64,000 nucleotides of DNA from JADLDB01 sp040755835 (lineage in GTDB: Bacteria; Myxococcota; Myxococcia; Myxococcales; Myxococcaceae): assembly GCA_040755835.1 (NCBI GenBank), contig JBFMAB010000100.1, positions 62,001-126,000 on the forward strand, read 5' to 3'. The position numbers and the translations under genes were made by a program. The notes beneath the pieces were generated by a model. It did not search any database. It was given only the letters and a program-made list of their open reading frames with translations, and had not been told where the DNA came from. Positions within the stretch are counted from its first letter, which is position 1, and every line of letters begins with the position of its first letter. Shown one piece after another: positions 49,770 through 59,697 of this stretch.

Positions 49770-52283
49770 ATGAAGCGAATCATCGTGCTGGCGCTCTCGA
49801 GCGCCTTCCTTGCGTCGTGCAGTTGCGGGGCGCCCGTCAAGAAGTGCACGACTTCGGACGAGTGTGACGTCGGGCAGATCTGCTCGCAGGGCGAGTGCCG
49901 TGGCGGCTCGACGGGCGGTGGCTCGGGCGGCGGCAGCGGCGGCGGCTCCGGTGGCGGGTCGGGCGGCGGCTCCGGCGGCGGCGGCGGCACCATCGTCACC
50001 GGGTGCGATCCCATGGCTGTGGACAACGCCAACCGCGACACCGACTGCGACGGCCTCTCGGACCTCGAGGAGTACGGCACCGACTACGGCAACAACGCGC
50101 ACACCGATCCCTGCAACTCCGACTCCGACGGCGACGGCGTGAGCGACGGCGTGGAGATGGGCAAGACGACGACGGTCGCGGCCACCACGTGCGGCGCGCG
50201 CTTCGTGCCCGACGCGCAGCCCAACTCCAAGACGAACCCCACCGTGGCCGACACCGACGGCGACGGCCTGTCCGATGGCCAGGAGGACACGGACAAGAAC
50301 GGCCGCGTGGACGGCACCGAGACGAACCCGCTGAAGAAGGACACCGACTGCGACGGCTACTCCGACAAGGAGGAACTGGACATGGCGGCGGGCTGCGCGA
50401 CCAGCCCGACCCTCCGTGACACCGACGGCGACGGCCTGCCCGACGGCGTGGAAAGCGGCCTCTTGCCGACGGGCGCCGATCCGATGGGCTGCATGTACAC
50501 GGCCTCCACCTTCGACTCGGATCCCGCGACGCGCACCAACGCCTGTGGCCCGGACACCGACGGCGACGGAATCCAGGACGGCGCCGAGGACACCAACCAC
50601 AACGGGCAGGTGAACCCCGGCGAGCTCGACCCCAACAACATGGGCGACGGGACCGGCGTGGCGCAGCAGGCGTGTGCGACCGTCAACCTGCGGCCGATCA
50701 ACTTCCACGTCGCGGGCCTGCCCGACGTGCAGATCGCGCTGGCGCCGGCCTTCAGCGAGCTCTCCCGCCTGTCCGACTCCACGGGAGAGCGCGGCTTCGC
50801 CTTCTTCGACCCGACCAGCAAGGTCGCCGGCATCGCCGTGTCCAAGACGCCTGCCGGCAACGACGCCACCGCCGAGGAGGCAGACGGCCGCGGGAAGATC
50901 GGCGGCGTCTCGGCGCCGCTCACGCAGACCTTCACCACGTGGGACGGCTTCACCGGCAGCGTGCGCGCCGTCTACGACGTGAGCGGCAACCAGGACGTGA
51001 AGGCGCGCGTGAACGCGATCGCGCAGAACTACCTCGGCATGAACGCCACCGGCCTGTTGTCCGGCATGGGCGGCGTCACCGGCCCGTTCAAGGTGGTCGC
51101 CGAGTATGTGCGCCGCGCGAACACGCGCGCGGTCGTCGTCATCGCGCTCGTCCCGGCCTCCCTCTACACCGGCCAGGCCGTCTTCCAGGTGGACGACGCC
51201 GCCGGCGGCACGGCGCTCGCGCAGGTGGGCGACTACGCCAACACGCAGTGCGAGGTGTTCGCCGCCACGGTGAACCAGAAGGTCGACTTCCTCTGGGTGG
51301 TGGACGACAGCTGCTCCATGGCGAGCTCCCAGGCCGCGACGGCCGCGGCGGGCGCGCTGTTCGGCAGCCGGCTCCCGAACGCGGGGCTCGACTGGCGCGC
51401 GGCGGCGGTCACCACGGGCTGGTACCCCAGCGCCTACGACGGCTCGTACCAGGACTGGACGACGGACGTCGCCACCATGCAGGGGTGGTTCTCGAACTTC
51501 GGGACGAACGGGAGCGGCAGCGAGCGCGGCTTCTCGGGCATCCAGTCCTTCGTCGATCGCACCGGGTCGACGAACGTGGGGCCCTTCCGCAGCGACGCGC
51601 AGGCGCACTTCATCTTCCTCACCGACACCCTCGAGCAGTCGAGCACGACGCCACAGCAGATGGTGGCGTACTTCAACCAGAAGTTCCCCGGTCAGCGCGC
51701 GGTGGCCCACGGCATCCTCTGCCCCGAAGGCCAGGCCTGCGATGACAGCGCCGAGACGAACCCCGGCAAGTACCACACGCTGATCCGCCTCACCGGCGGC
51801 GTCGTCGGCAACATCCAGGTCTTCAAGCCGACCAACCCGAGCGCGTCGGAGCGTCAGCAGCAGGCGAACACCATCGACGCGATCCTCTCGGCGGTCATCG
51901 GCGGTACGGGCACGCAGCTGCAGCGCCCGCCGATCTCCGCGACGATCAAGGTCGCCGTGGCCTCCACGCGCGGCGCCTGCAACGCCGCCGACGTGCCGCG
52001 CGATCGCACCAACGGCTGGGACATCGACCCCGCCACGCGGCGCATCGTCTTCTTCGGCAACTGCATCCCGTCGGCGGCGGGCGTGCAGGTGGCCGTCTCG
52101 TACAAGTACTGGAACGACGGCTCGCCGGATCCGGGCGGTGACCCCTGCGGCTCGACCTGCGTGGCGCCGCTGGTGTGCGACCCCAACCAGAAGTCCTGCG
52201 TGTGCCCGGCGAATTGCGGCGGCTGCGGCGCGGGCCTCAGCTGCAACGTCGCGACCTGCACCTGCGAGCCGACGATCAACTGA
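49770..52283 (+). CDS. Lipoprotein with TSP3-type calcium repeats and a vWA domain
   Basis: A large surface lipoprotein of 837 residues. Order: signal ending in LASC (about residue 17); a cysteine module CTTSDECDVGQICSQGEC (26-43); a Gly/Ser spacer of about 28 residues; six DxDxDGxxD calcium-binding loops of thrombospondin type 3 kind (about 90-285), two of them with Cys instead of Gly (DTDCDG); a beta domain; a vWA domain at about 505-720 with metal motif DDSCSM; and a Cys-rich tail (CVCPANCGGCGAGLSC). GGAGGA precedes the ATG. Such proteins bind partners outside the cell in a calcium-dependent way; ligand unknown. It stands alone, followed by a shared terminator. Confidence 0.85.
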   Translation: MKRIIVLALSSAFLASCSCGAPVKKCTTSDECDVGQICSQGECRGGSTGGGSGGGSGGGSGGGSGGGSGGGGGTIVTGCDPMAVDNANRDTDCDGLSDLEEYGTDYGNNAHTDPCNSDSDGDGVSDGVEMGKTTTVAATTCGARFVPDAQPNSKTNPTVADTDGDGLSDGQEDTDKNGRVDGTETNPLKKDTDCDGYSDKEELDMAAGCATSPTLRDTDGDGLPDGVESGLLPTGADPMGCMYTASTFDSDPATRTNACGPDTDGDGIQDGAEDTNHNGQVNPGELDPNNMGDGTGVAQQACATVNLRPINFHVAGLPDVQIALAPAFSELSRLSDSTGERGFAFFDPTSKVAGIAVSKTPAGNDATAEEADGRGKIGGVSAPLTQTFTTWDGFTGSVRAVYDVSGNQDVKARVNAIAQNYLGMNATGLLSGMGGVTGPFKVVAEYVRRANTRAVVVIALVPASLYTGQAVFQVDDAAGGTALAQVGDYANTQCEVFAATVNQKVDFLWVVDDSCSMASSQAATAAAGALFGSRLPNAGLDWRAAAVTTGWYPSAYDGSYQDWTTDVATMQGWFSNFGTNGSGSERGFSGIQSFVDRTGSTNVGPFRSDAQAHFIFLTDTLEQSSTTPQQMVAYFNQKFPGQRAVAHGILCPEGQACDDSAETNPGKYHTLIRLTGGVVGNIQVFKPTNPSASERQQQANTIDAILSAVIGGTGTQLQRPPISATIKVAVASTRGACNAADVPRDRTNGWDIDPATRRIVFFGNCIPSAAGVQVAVSYKYWNDGSPDPGGDPCGSTCVAPLVCDPNQKSCVCPANCGGCGAGLSCNVATCTCEPTIN

Positions 52284-52295
52284 CGCGCGCGGCGG

Positions 52296-52322
52296 GCCCG
52301 CTCTCCCTCCCGGGGAGCGGGC
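52296..52322. terminator. Bidirectional hairpin terminator
   Basis: GCCCGCTC (52296-52303) pairs with GAGCGGGC (52315-52322) around an 11-base loop. It lies between the convergent TSP3/vWA and deacetylase genes and could stop both. No long T run follows on either side. Confidence 0.6.
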
Positions 52323-52325
52323 GCT

Positions 52326-53147
52326 TCAGGCGAACGCGCCGTACGTGCAGAGCGTGACGCCGCGCGCCTCGAGCGCCTGGCGGACCTTCACGCTGGTGAC
52401 GGCGGTCAGCTCCTGCTCCCAGTCGTAGCGCCAGCCCGGCTCCTGGGGGATCACCACGGGATCCATACCCGGGTGGGTGACGATCTCGTGGTCGCCGGGC
52501 GTGAGGCGCTCGATGAGGCGCAAGAGCCGGCGCTCGTTCAGCCGGCCCGACTCGAAGATGCCGTGCGCCCGCACGCGGGTGACGCCGCGCGGCTGCTTGA
52601 AGCCGGCGAGGCCCGTCAGCACCGCCGCCTTGAGGCCCGAGCGCGGGTGCACCAGCCAGCGGGGGCTGGGCCGCGACACCGGCCAGCGCATGGGCAGCTT
52701 CAACTCGGCCGCCAGCACCTCGACGATCGACGTCATGCCCGGCAGCAGGTGGAAGTTCTGGTGCGTGTCGAGGTGATCGATGTCCGCGCCCAGCTCGCGC
52801 GCCCGGCGCACCTGCGCGCGCAGCTCGAGCACCACCTCCTCGGCGGGGACGAGCCGCGACAGCCACGCCGCGGACAGCTCCGCCCAGTTCTTCCGGAAGC
52901 GGCCGCCGGGCGCGAGCCAGCGGACGTCCCGCGCGGGCGCGGCCGGGGTCAGGTGGGTGGTGAGGCTCAGGTGAAGGCCCAGGGCCAGCTTCTGCCGGCG
53001 CGCGCGGCGCACGGCTTCAGGTGCCGTTGGCCCGGTCGCGAGCAGCGAGGCGGAGGTCACCACTCCCTCGGCGTTCGCACGGAAGATGCCTTCGTCGATG
53101 CGCGGGTGCAGGCCCAGATCGTCGGCGTTGATGACGAGGCGGATCAT
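52326..53147 (-). CDS. YdjC/ChbG-family carbohydrate deacetylase
   Basis: A 273-residue metal-dependent deacetylase of the family that includes ChbG (chitooligosaccharides) and HpnK (hopanoid-related). Supporting motifs are NADDLGLHPRIDEGI near the N-terminus with the DD metal pair, LGLHLSLT (HLxLT), DIDHLDTHQNFHLLPG with metal-binding histidines, RAHGIFESGRL and EIVTHPGMD. The substrate is an N-acetylated sugar by family; which one is not visible. ATG 53147 begins MIRLVINADD. It is divergent from the GGDEF gene. Confidence 0.9.
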   Translation of the reverse strand: MIRLVINADDLGLHPRIDEGIFRANAEGVVTSASLLATGPTAPEAVRRARRQKLALGLHLSLTTHLTPAAPARDVRWLAPGGRFRKNWAELSAAWLSRLVPAEEVVLELRAQVRRARELGADIDHLDTHQNFHLLPGMTSIVEVLAAELKLPMRWPVSRPSPRWLVHPRSGLKAAVLTGLAGFKQPRGVTRVRAHGIFESGRLNERRLLRLIERLTPGDHEIVTHPGMDPVVIPQEPGWRYDWEQELTAVTSVKVRQALEARGVTLCTYGAFA

Positions 53148-53243
53148 GTCAGTCGGGGCTTGTCGCACAGGCCCAGGGCGCGACCAAGCGCGCACGCGAG
53201 CCATGTGGTGCGGGGCCGGGAATGGCACTATGCAGGGCTCCGC

Positions 53244-54167
53244 ATGGGGGATCGGTGGACAGCGTTGCTGGTCCAGGCGCCTTCCCGGGACGCGGAGCCG
53301 CTGCGCGCCCTGCTCGAGGCGCTGGGGGCGCACGTCCTCACGTCCACCGCCGTCACCGACGCCCTGCAACAGCTCGTCGACCAGCCCTGCGAGCTCGCGG
53401 TGGTTGAGCTCGAGCTCGCCGGTGAGAGCGGGCGGGGGGTGTTGGAGGCGCTGCGCGAAGGGAACGGCCGGACGCCCGTGGTGATGCTGACGTCGGGCGA
53501 CGCCTTCGTGCGGGCGGAGCTGCTCGACGCCGGCGCGGACGACGTCGTGGCGCCCGACCTGCCGGCCGCCGAGATCGCCGCCCGGCTGCGCCGCCGGCTG
53601 GACGCGCGGCGCCACGAGCAGGCGCTGTTGGCCGACGTCGCGCGCCTGAAGGAGCTGAGCGTCACCGACGGGCTGACCCGCCTCGCCAACCACCGTCACT
53701 TCCAGGAGCGGCTGCACGAGGAGTTCCGCCGCGCGCAGCGCTACGACGATCCACTGTCGCTGATCCTCCTCGACGTCGATCACTTCAAGGCGCTCAACGA
53801 CGAATACGGCCACCAGTTCGGCGACGAGGTGCTCCGCACCTTCGCCGACTGCCTGCGCCGCGCCGTGCGCGAGACGGACTTCCTCGCCCGCTACGGTGGC
53901 GAGGAGTTCGCCGTGCTCTTGCCCCAAACGCACCTCGGCGGCGCGCTCACCGTGGCCGAGCGCATGAGCGCCGAGGTCCGGCGCCTCCGCCTCGGGCCCG
54001 ATCAGCGCGTTGAGGTCACCGCGTCCTTCGGCGTCTCCTGCTACCCGGGGCGGGCCGTCACCGGCCCCGAACACCTCGTGCGCACCGCCGACCAGGCCCT
54101 CTACCGGGCGAAGAACGAAGGGCGGAATCGCATCCACCTGTACCAGCCCGCCGCCCTCGCCTCCTGA
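53244..54167 (+). CDS. Diguanylate cyclase with a degenerate receiver domain
   Basis: A 307-residue protein. The first 120 residues have the shape of a response-regulator receiver but lack its chemistry: the phosphorylated aspartate position reads VVELELAGESG (Glu in place of Asp) and the acidic pair at the start is missing (LLVQAPSRDAEP). The GGDEF domain (about 135-300) is intact, with LTRLANHRHF, ILLDVDHFKALND, the active-site RYGGEEF and ASFGVSCYPG. No RxxD inhibitory site is evident before GGEEF (the sequence there reads RETDFLARY, so an RxxD-like RETD is possible). It makes cyclic di-GMP by family. ATG 53244 starts MGDRW. Confidence 0.9.
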   Translation: MGDRWTALLVQAPSRDAEPLRALLEALGAHVLTSTAVTDALQQLVDQPCELAVVELELAGESGRGVLEALREGNGRTPVVMLTSGDAFVRAELLDAGADDVVAPDLPAAEIAARLRRRLDARRHEQALLADVARLKELSVTDGLTRLANHRHFQERLHEEFRRAQRYDDPLSLILLDVDHFKALNDEYGHQFGDEVLRTFADCLRRAVRETDFLARYGGEEFAVLLPQTHLGGALTVAERMSAEVRRLRLGPDQRVEVTASFGVSCYPGRAVTGPEHLVRTADQALYRAKNEGRNRIHLYQPAALAS

Positions 54168-54288
54168 GGCCTTGCGACCCGGGTCAACTCGGACCTCAAA
54201 TCGGGAGCCGGGTCCGTTGTGACACCTCGGCGCTGGGGAACGAGAATTGAACCCGCTGAAACGACTCGGTCTTGGAGTGGCCGGCGGC

Positions 54289-54303
54289 TGGCCGTGCGGT
54301 TGC
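54289..54303 (+). promoter_or_regulatory. Candidate sigma54 (-24/-12) promoter of the histidine kinase/NtrC operon
   Basis: TGGC at 54289-54292, seven bases, TTGC at 54300-54303. GG and GC are separated by exactly 10 bases as sigma54 requires; the -24 and -12 cores are both complete. The predicted transcription start is about 54315, some 38 bases before the ATG at 54353. The operon encodes a sigma54 activator, so self-regulation is likely. Confidence 0.55.
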
Positions 54304-54352
54304 TAGGACGACCCACCGCGCGATGGAGACGGCGATGGCAGAGGAAGGGAGC

Positions 54353-55890
54353 ATGACGGCCCGGCGGGGGCGGCTCCTCCTCGTCGACGACGAGGAGAAC
54401 ATCCTCCGTTCGCTCCGGCGCGTGCTGCGGCACGGCGGCTGGGAGATCCAGACGGCGCCCAACACCGAGTCAGCGCTGGCGCTGCTGCCGACGTTCGAGC
54501 CCGATGTGGTGGTGAGCGACTTTCGCATGCCGGGCAGGAGCGGGGTGGAGCTTTTGTCAGAGGTCAAGGTCCGCCTGCCGCACACCCAGCGCATCTTGTT
54601 GACGGGCAACGCCGACCACCAGGCGCTCGAGGAGGCGATCAACCGCTCGGAGATCTTCCGCTTCATCAGCAAGCCGTGGAACGACGCGCAGCTGGTGCTG
54701 ACGGTGCAGAGCGCCTTCGAGCAGCACCGGGTGAGCCACGAGAACGACCGGTTGCTGAAGCTGACGCAGGCGCAGAACGCGGAGCTGCGGGTGCTGAACG
54801 CGGAGCTCGAGGCGCGGGTGCAGCAGCGCACGCGGATGCTGTCGCGGGCGAAGCGGGACTGGGAGCTGTCCTTCGACGCGATCGAGACGCCGATGGCGAT
54901 CGTCGAGGACGGGCTGGTGATCCGCCGGGCGAACCGGGCGGCGGCGGCGCTCGGCGGGCGGACGCTGCAGTCCATCGAGGGGAAGCCGAAGTGCCACGAG
55001 TACCTGTTCGATCGGGGCTCGCGCTGCGACGGCTGCCCGTTGCACGACGACCTCGCGGAGCCGCGCTCGTCCGAGCTGGAGCACCGCGGGCGGATCTTCG
55101 TCGCGCAGGCCTTCCCGATGGGCGACGAGCCGGTGGCCGTGTGCATCTACCGCGACGTGACGGACGAGCGGCAGTTCACCCGCCGGCTGGTCGAGAGCGA
55201 GAAGATGATCGCCATCGGCAACCTCGCGGGCGGCGTCGCGCACGAGATCAACAACCCGCTCGGCGGCATCCTCGCGTTCTCGCAGCTGATGAAGCGGGAG
55301 CCGGGGCGGACGGCCAGCGATCTCGAGTCGCTGGGGCTCATCGAGGAGAGCGCGCTGCGCTGCAAGCGCATCGTCGAGAGCCTGCTCAAATTCAGCCGGC
55401 AGCCGCGCGCCGACGACCGCCGCGAGGTGGACCTCTCGCGCTGCGTGGAGGACGCGGTGTTGCTGTTCAGCGCCCAGACGCGCAAGCACCCCCGGGTGAG
55501 GGTGGAGTCGAAGCTGCAGCCGGGCCTGCTCGTCCACGCCGACGCGGCACAGCTGGGGCAGGTGGTGCTGAACCTGTTGCACAACGCGCTGCAGGCGCTG
55601 CCCGACCAGCAGGGGCGAATCACGATCGCCTCGGGCGCCGAGGACGGGCACGTCTTCTTCTCGGTGCAGGACACGGGCTGCGGGATCCCCGCGGAGCTGC
55701 GCTCGCGGATCTTCGAGCCCCACTTCACCACCAAGCCGCCGGGCGAAGGCACCGGGCTGGGGCTCGCGATCGCCTACCGCATCGTCGCCGACCACGGCGG
55801 CCACTTCACCGTCGCCTCGACCGTGGGCGAAGGCAGCACCTTCACGGTCCACTTCCCGCGCAACCGAGCGGGCGAGGGAGCCACTACGCC

Positions 55891-55894
<4 letters not shown>
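54353..55894 (+). CDS. Hybrid receiver-PAS histidine kinase
   Basis: A 513-residue soluble kinase with an N-terminal receiver (about residues 5-120; LLLVDDEEN, phospho-Asp in VVVSDFRMPGRSG, FISKPWND), a coiled coil (130-165), a PAS-like domain (about 170-270) and a kinase core. The PAS part contains a cysteine/histidine cluster, KCHEYLFDRGSRCDGCPLHD, that could bind a metal or a redox cofactor. The phosphorylated histidine is in GGVAHEINNPLGGIL; the ATPase has NLLHNALQALPDQ, DTGCGIP and GTGLGLAI. ATG 54353 was chosen because GAGGAAGGGAG lies just upstream. Its stop overlaps the ATG of the NtrC-type regulator (ATGA), its probable partner. Confidence 0.93.
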
Positions 55895-57336
<1,442 letters not shown>

Positions 57337-57345
57337 CGCCAGCGA

Positions 57346-58671
57346 CTAGCCGTCCTCGCCGGGCTCTTTGGGCGCCCGCAGCGCGCGCAGCTCGTCGATG
57401 CGCTCGCGGTGCGCCCGCTCCTCGCCCGAGTCGGAGGGCTCGAAGAAGCGCTGCCCGCGCAGGCCTTCGGGGAGGTAGTGCTCGGCCACCACGTGCCCGT
57501 CGAAGTCGTGGGGGTACTGGTAGCCCGCGCCGTAGCCCAGCGCCGTCATCAGCCTCGTGGGCGCGTTGCGGAGGTGGTTGGGCACCGGGAGGGGGCCCTG
57601 CGTCATCACCGCTTCGCGGGCCCTGGCGTAGGTCGTCAGCGCGGTGTTCGACTTGGGCGCCATGGCCAGGTAGGTGACGGCCTGGGTGAGGGGCAGGGTG
57701 CCTTCGGGGAGGCCGACCAGCTCCACCGCCTGATGCGCCGCCACGGCCACCTGCAGCGCGCGCGGGTCGGCGTTGCCGACGTCCTCACTGGCGAAGATCA
57801 CCATGCGGCGCACGATGAAGCGGGGATCTTCCCCGGCCTCGATCATCCGCGCCATCCAGTACACCGCGGCGTCGGGATCCGAGCCGCGCATGGCCTTGAT
57901 GAAGGCGGACACGACGTTGAAGTGCTCTTCGCCGCCCTTGTCGTAGAGCAGCGTGCGCTGCTGCAGCGCCTCCTCGGCGGCCCGGCGATCGACGCGCGGG
58001 CCGCCGTGCTGCGCCGCGACCTCGAGCGCGGTGAGCGCCCGCCGCGCGTCACCGCCGGCCACGTTACAGATGAAGGCGAGCGCGTCGTCGTCGACCGTCA
58101 CCGTGCCCGCGAGCCCCCTCGGATCCGAGATCGCCCGGCGCAGGAGACCTTTGAGCTCGTCCTCCTCCAGCCCCCGCAGCGTCACCACCCGCATCCGCGA
58201 CAGGAGCGCGGCGTTCACCTCGAAGGACGGGTTCTCGGTGGTGGCGCCCAGCAACGTGACGGTGCCCTTCTCGACGTGCGGCAACAGCGCGTCCTGCTGC
58301 GCCTTGTTGAACCGGTGGATCTCGTCGATGAAGAGGATGGTGCGCTTGCGGTTCAGCTTGCGGCGCTCCTCGGCTGCGGCGACCGCCTCGCGCAGATCCT
58401 TCACGCCGGCGAGCACCGCGGACAGCGACGTGAAGTGCGCGCCCGTCGCCTGTGCGATGATCCGCGCCAGCGTCGTCTTCCCCGTGCCCGGCGGCCCCCA
58501 GAAGATCATCGACGGCACCTGGTCGAGCTCGATCGCCCTGCGCAACAGCCGGCCTTCGCCGGTGAGGTGCTCCTGGCCGACGTAGTCCTCGAGGCGCGTC
58601 GGGCGCATGCGCTCGGCCAGTGGCGCCTGCGCCTTCGTCTCCTCCTCCGCCGCGTGGTCGAACAGGTCCAT
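57346..58671 (-). CDS. rarA: Replication-associated recombination protein RarA (MgsA)
   Basis: AAA+ ATPase acting at stalled replication forks, 441 residues. Marks: ERMRPTRLEDYVGQEHLTG, Walker A FWGPPGTGKTT at about 57-67, Walker B LFIDEIHRFNKAQQD near 113, sensor motif GATTENPSFEVN, and the C-terminal MAPKSNTALTTY and GYGAGYQYPHDF blocks typical of RarA. ATG 58671 (MDLFDHA) has GGAG close upstream; ATG 58689 is a weaker alternative. It ends only nine bases from the convergent NtrC gene with no hairpin seen between them. Confidence 0.95.
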   Translation of the reverse strand: MDLFDHAAEEETKAQAPLAERMRPTRLEDYVGQEHLTGEGRLLRRAIELDQVPSMIFWGPPGTGKTTLARIIAQATGAHFTSLSAVLAGVKDLREAVAAAEERRKLNRKRTILFIDEIHRFNKAQQDALLPHVEKGTVTLLGATTENPSFEVNAALLSRMRVVTLRGLEEDELKGLLRRAISDPRGLAGTVTVDDDALAFICNVAGGDARRALTALEVAAQHGGPRVDRRAAEEALQQRTLLYDKGGEEHFNVVSAFIKAMRGSDPDAAVYWMARMIEAGEDPRFIVRRMVIFASEDVGNADPRALQVAVAAHQAVELVGLPEGTLPLTQAVTYLAMAPKSNTALTTYARAREAVMTQGPLPVPNHLRNAPTRLMTALGYGAGYQYPHDFDGHVVAEHYLPEGLRGQRFFEPSDSGEERAHRERIDELRALRAPKEPGEDG

Positions 58672-58768
58672 CTTCTCCGCGCCTCTCATAGCGCGCGGCC
58701 GGAGACGCCGTCTCCCTTTGACTTGAGAATCAAGCGTGGCGATACACGGGGCTCGAGGGAGGCGAACG

Positions 58769-59644
58769 ATGGCGACGAAGAAGGCGGTCATCACCTGCGC
58801 GCTGACGGGCGTGCTGACGGACCCGCAGGTGCACCACGTGCCGGTCACGCCGGAGGAGATGGCGAAGGAGGCGCGGCGCGCGCGGGACGCGGGCGCGGCG
58901 ATCGTGCACGTGCACTTCCGCAACCAGGAGCCCGGCGCGGGGCGGCTGCCGTCGTGGGATCCCGACGTGGCGCAGGCGATCTGCGACGCGATCCGCGCCG
59001 AGGCGCCGGACCTCATCCTCAACCTGTCGACGGGGGTGGTGGGGCCTGATCTCTCCGGGCCGATCGCGTGCCTCGAGCGCGTGAAGCCCGAGCTGGCGGC
59101 GCTCAACGCGGGCTCGCTCAACTACCTGAAGCTGCGCTCGAACAACGAGTGGGCGTGGCCGCCGATGTTGTTCGACAACCCGGTCGAGAAGATCGAGGCC
59201 TTCGAGAAGGTGATGAAGGCCCACGGCATCGTCCCCGAGTGCGAGTGCTTCGACACCGGCATCCTCCGCAGCGTGGCGCTGTTCGCGCGCAAGGGCATGG
59301 TGCCGAACCCGCCGCACGTCTCGCTGGTGATGGGCGTCGAGTCGGGCATGCCGAACAAGGCGAGCTGGCTGCCGCTGCTGATGGAGGAGATGCTGCCGGG
59401 CACGCACTGGCAGGTGATTGGGATCGGCCGGCAGGAGGTGTGGGCGTTGCACGCGGCCTGCGCCGAACTGGGCGGCGACCTGCGCACGGGCCTCGAGGAC
59501 ACCTTTTACTTGCCGGACGGCGCCAAGGCGTCCAGCAACGGGCAGCTCATCGAGGCGCTGGCGAAGGTGGCGAGGGACGCGGGCCGCGAGGTGGCTACGC
59601 CCGACGAGGCCCGGGCGATCCTCGGGCTGCGCGCCCGCGCCTGA
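58769..59644 (+). CDS. Beta-keto acid cleavage enzyme (BKACE, DUF849)
   Basis: A 291-residue zinc enzyme of the family of 3-keto-5-aminohexanoate cleavage enzymes, which condense a beta-keto acid with acetyl-CoA and split it. Marks: ITCALTGVLTD at the N-terminus, TPEEMAKEARRARDAGAAIVHVHFRN with the HxH zinc ligands at about residues 48-50, ILNLSTGVVG, NAGSLNY, and the glutamate ligand in LRTGLEDTFYLPDG near the end. RN replaces the more usual RD after HVHF. The specific keto acid is unknown; many family members differ in substrate. GAGGGAGG precedes ATG 58769. It is divergent from rarA. Confidence 0.9.
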   Translation: MATKKAVITCALTGVLTDPQVHHVPVTPEEMAKEARRARDAGAAIVHVHFRNQEPGAGRLPSWDPDVAQAICDAIRAEAPDLILNLSTGVVGPDLSGPIACLERVKPELAALNAGSLNYLKLRSNNEWAWPPMLFDNPVEKIEAFEKVMKAHGIVPECECFDTGILRSVALFARKGMVPNPPHVSLVMGVESGMPNKASWLPLLMEEMLPGTHWQVIGIGRQEVWALHAACAELGGDLRTGLEDTFYLPDGAKASSNGQLIEALAKVARDAGREVATPDEARAILGLRARA

Positions 59645-59697
59645 GACGTGAAACGCGCCCGTGCGCGCCGGCGTAACAGCGCCGGAGGCGGGTCTTC

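Noticed and set aside
49913..49990. Tandem GGC/TCC-rich repeat that might be a CRISPR or minisatellite.
   Set aside because: It encodes the in-frame Gly/Ser spacer of the TSP3/vWA lipoprotein; there are no spacers or conserved repeats of CRISPR length.
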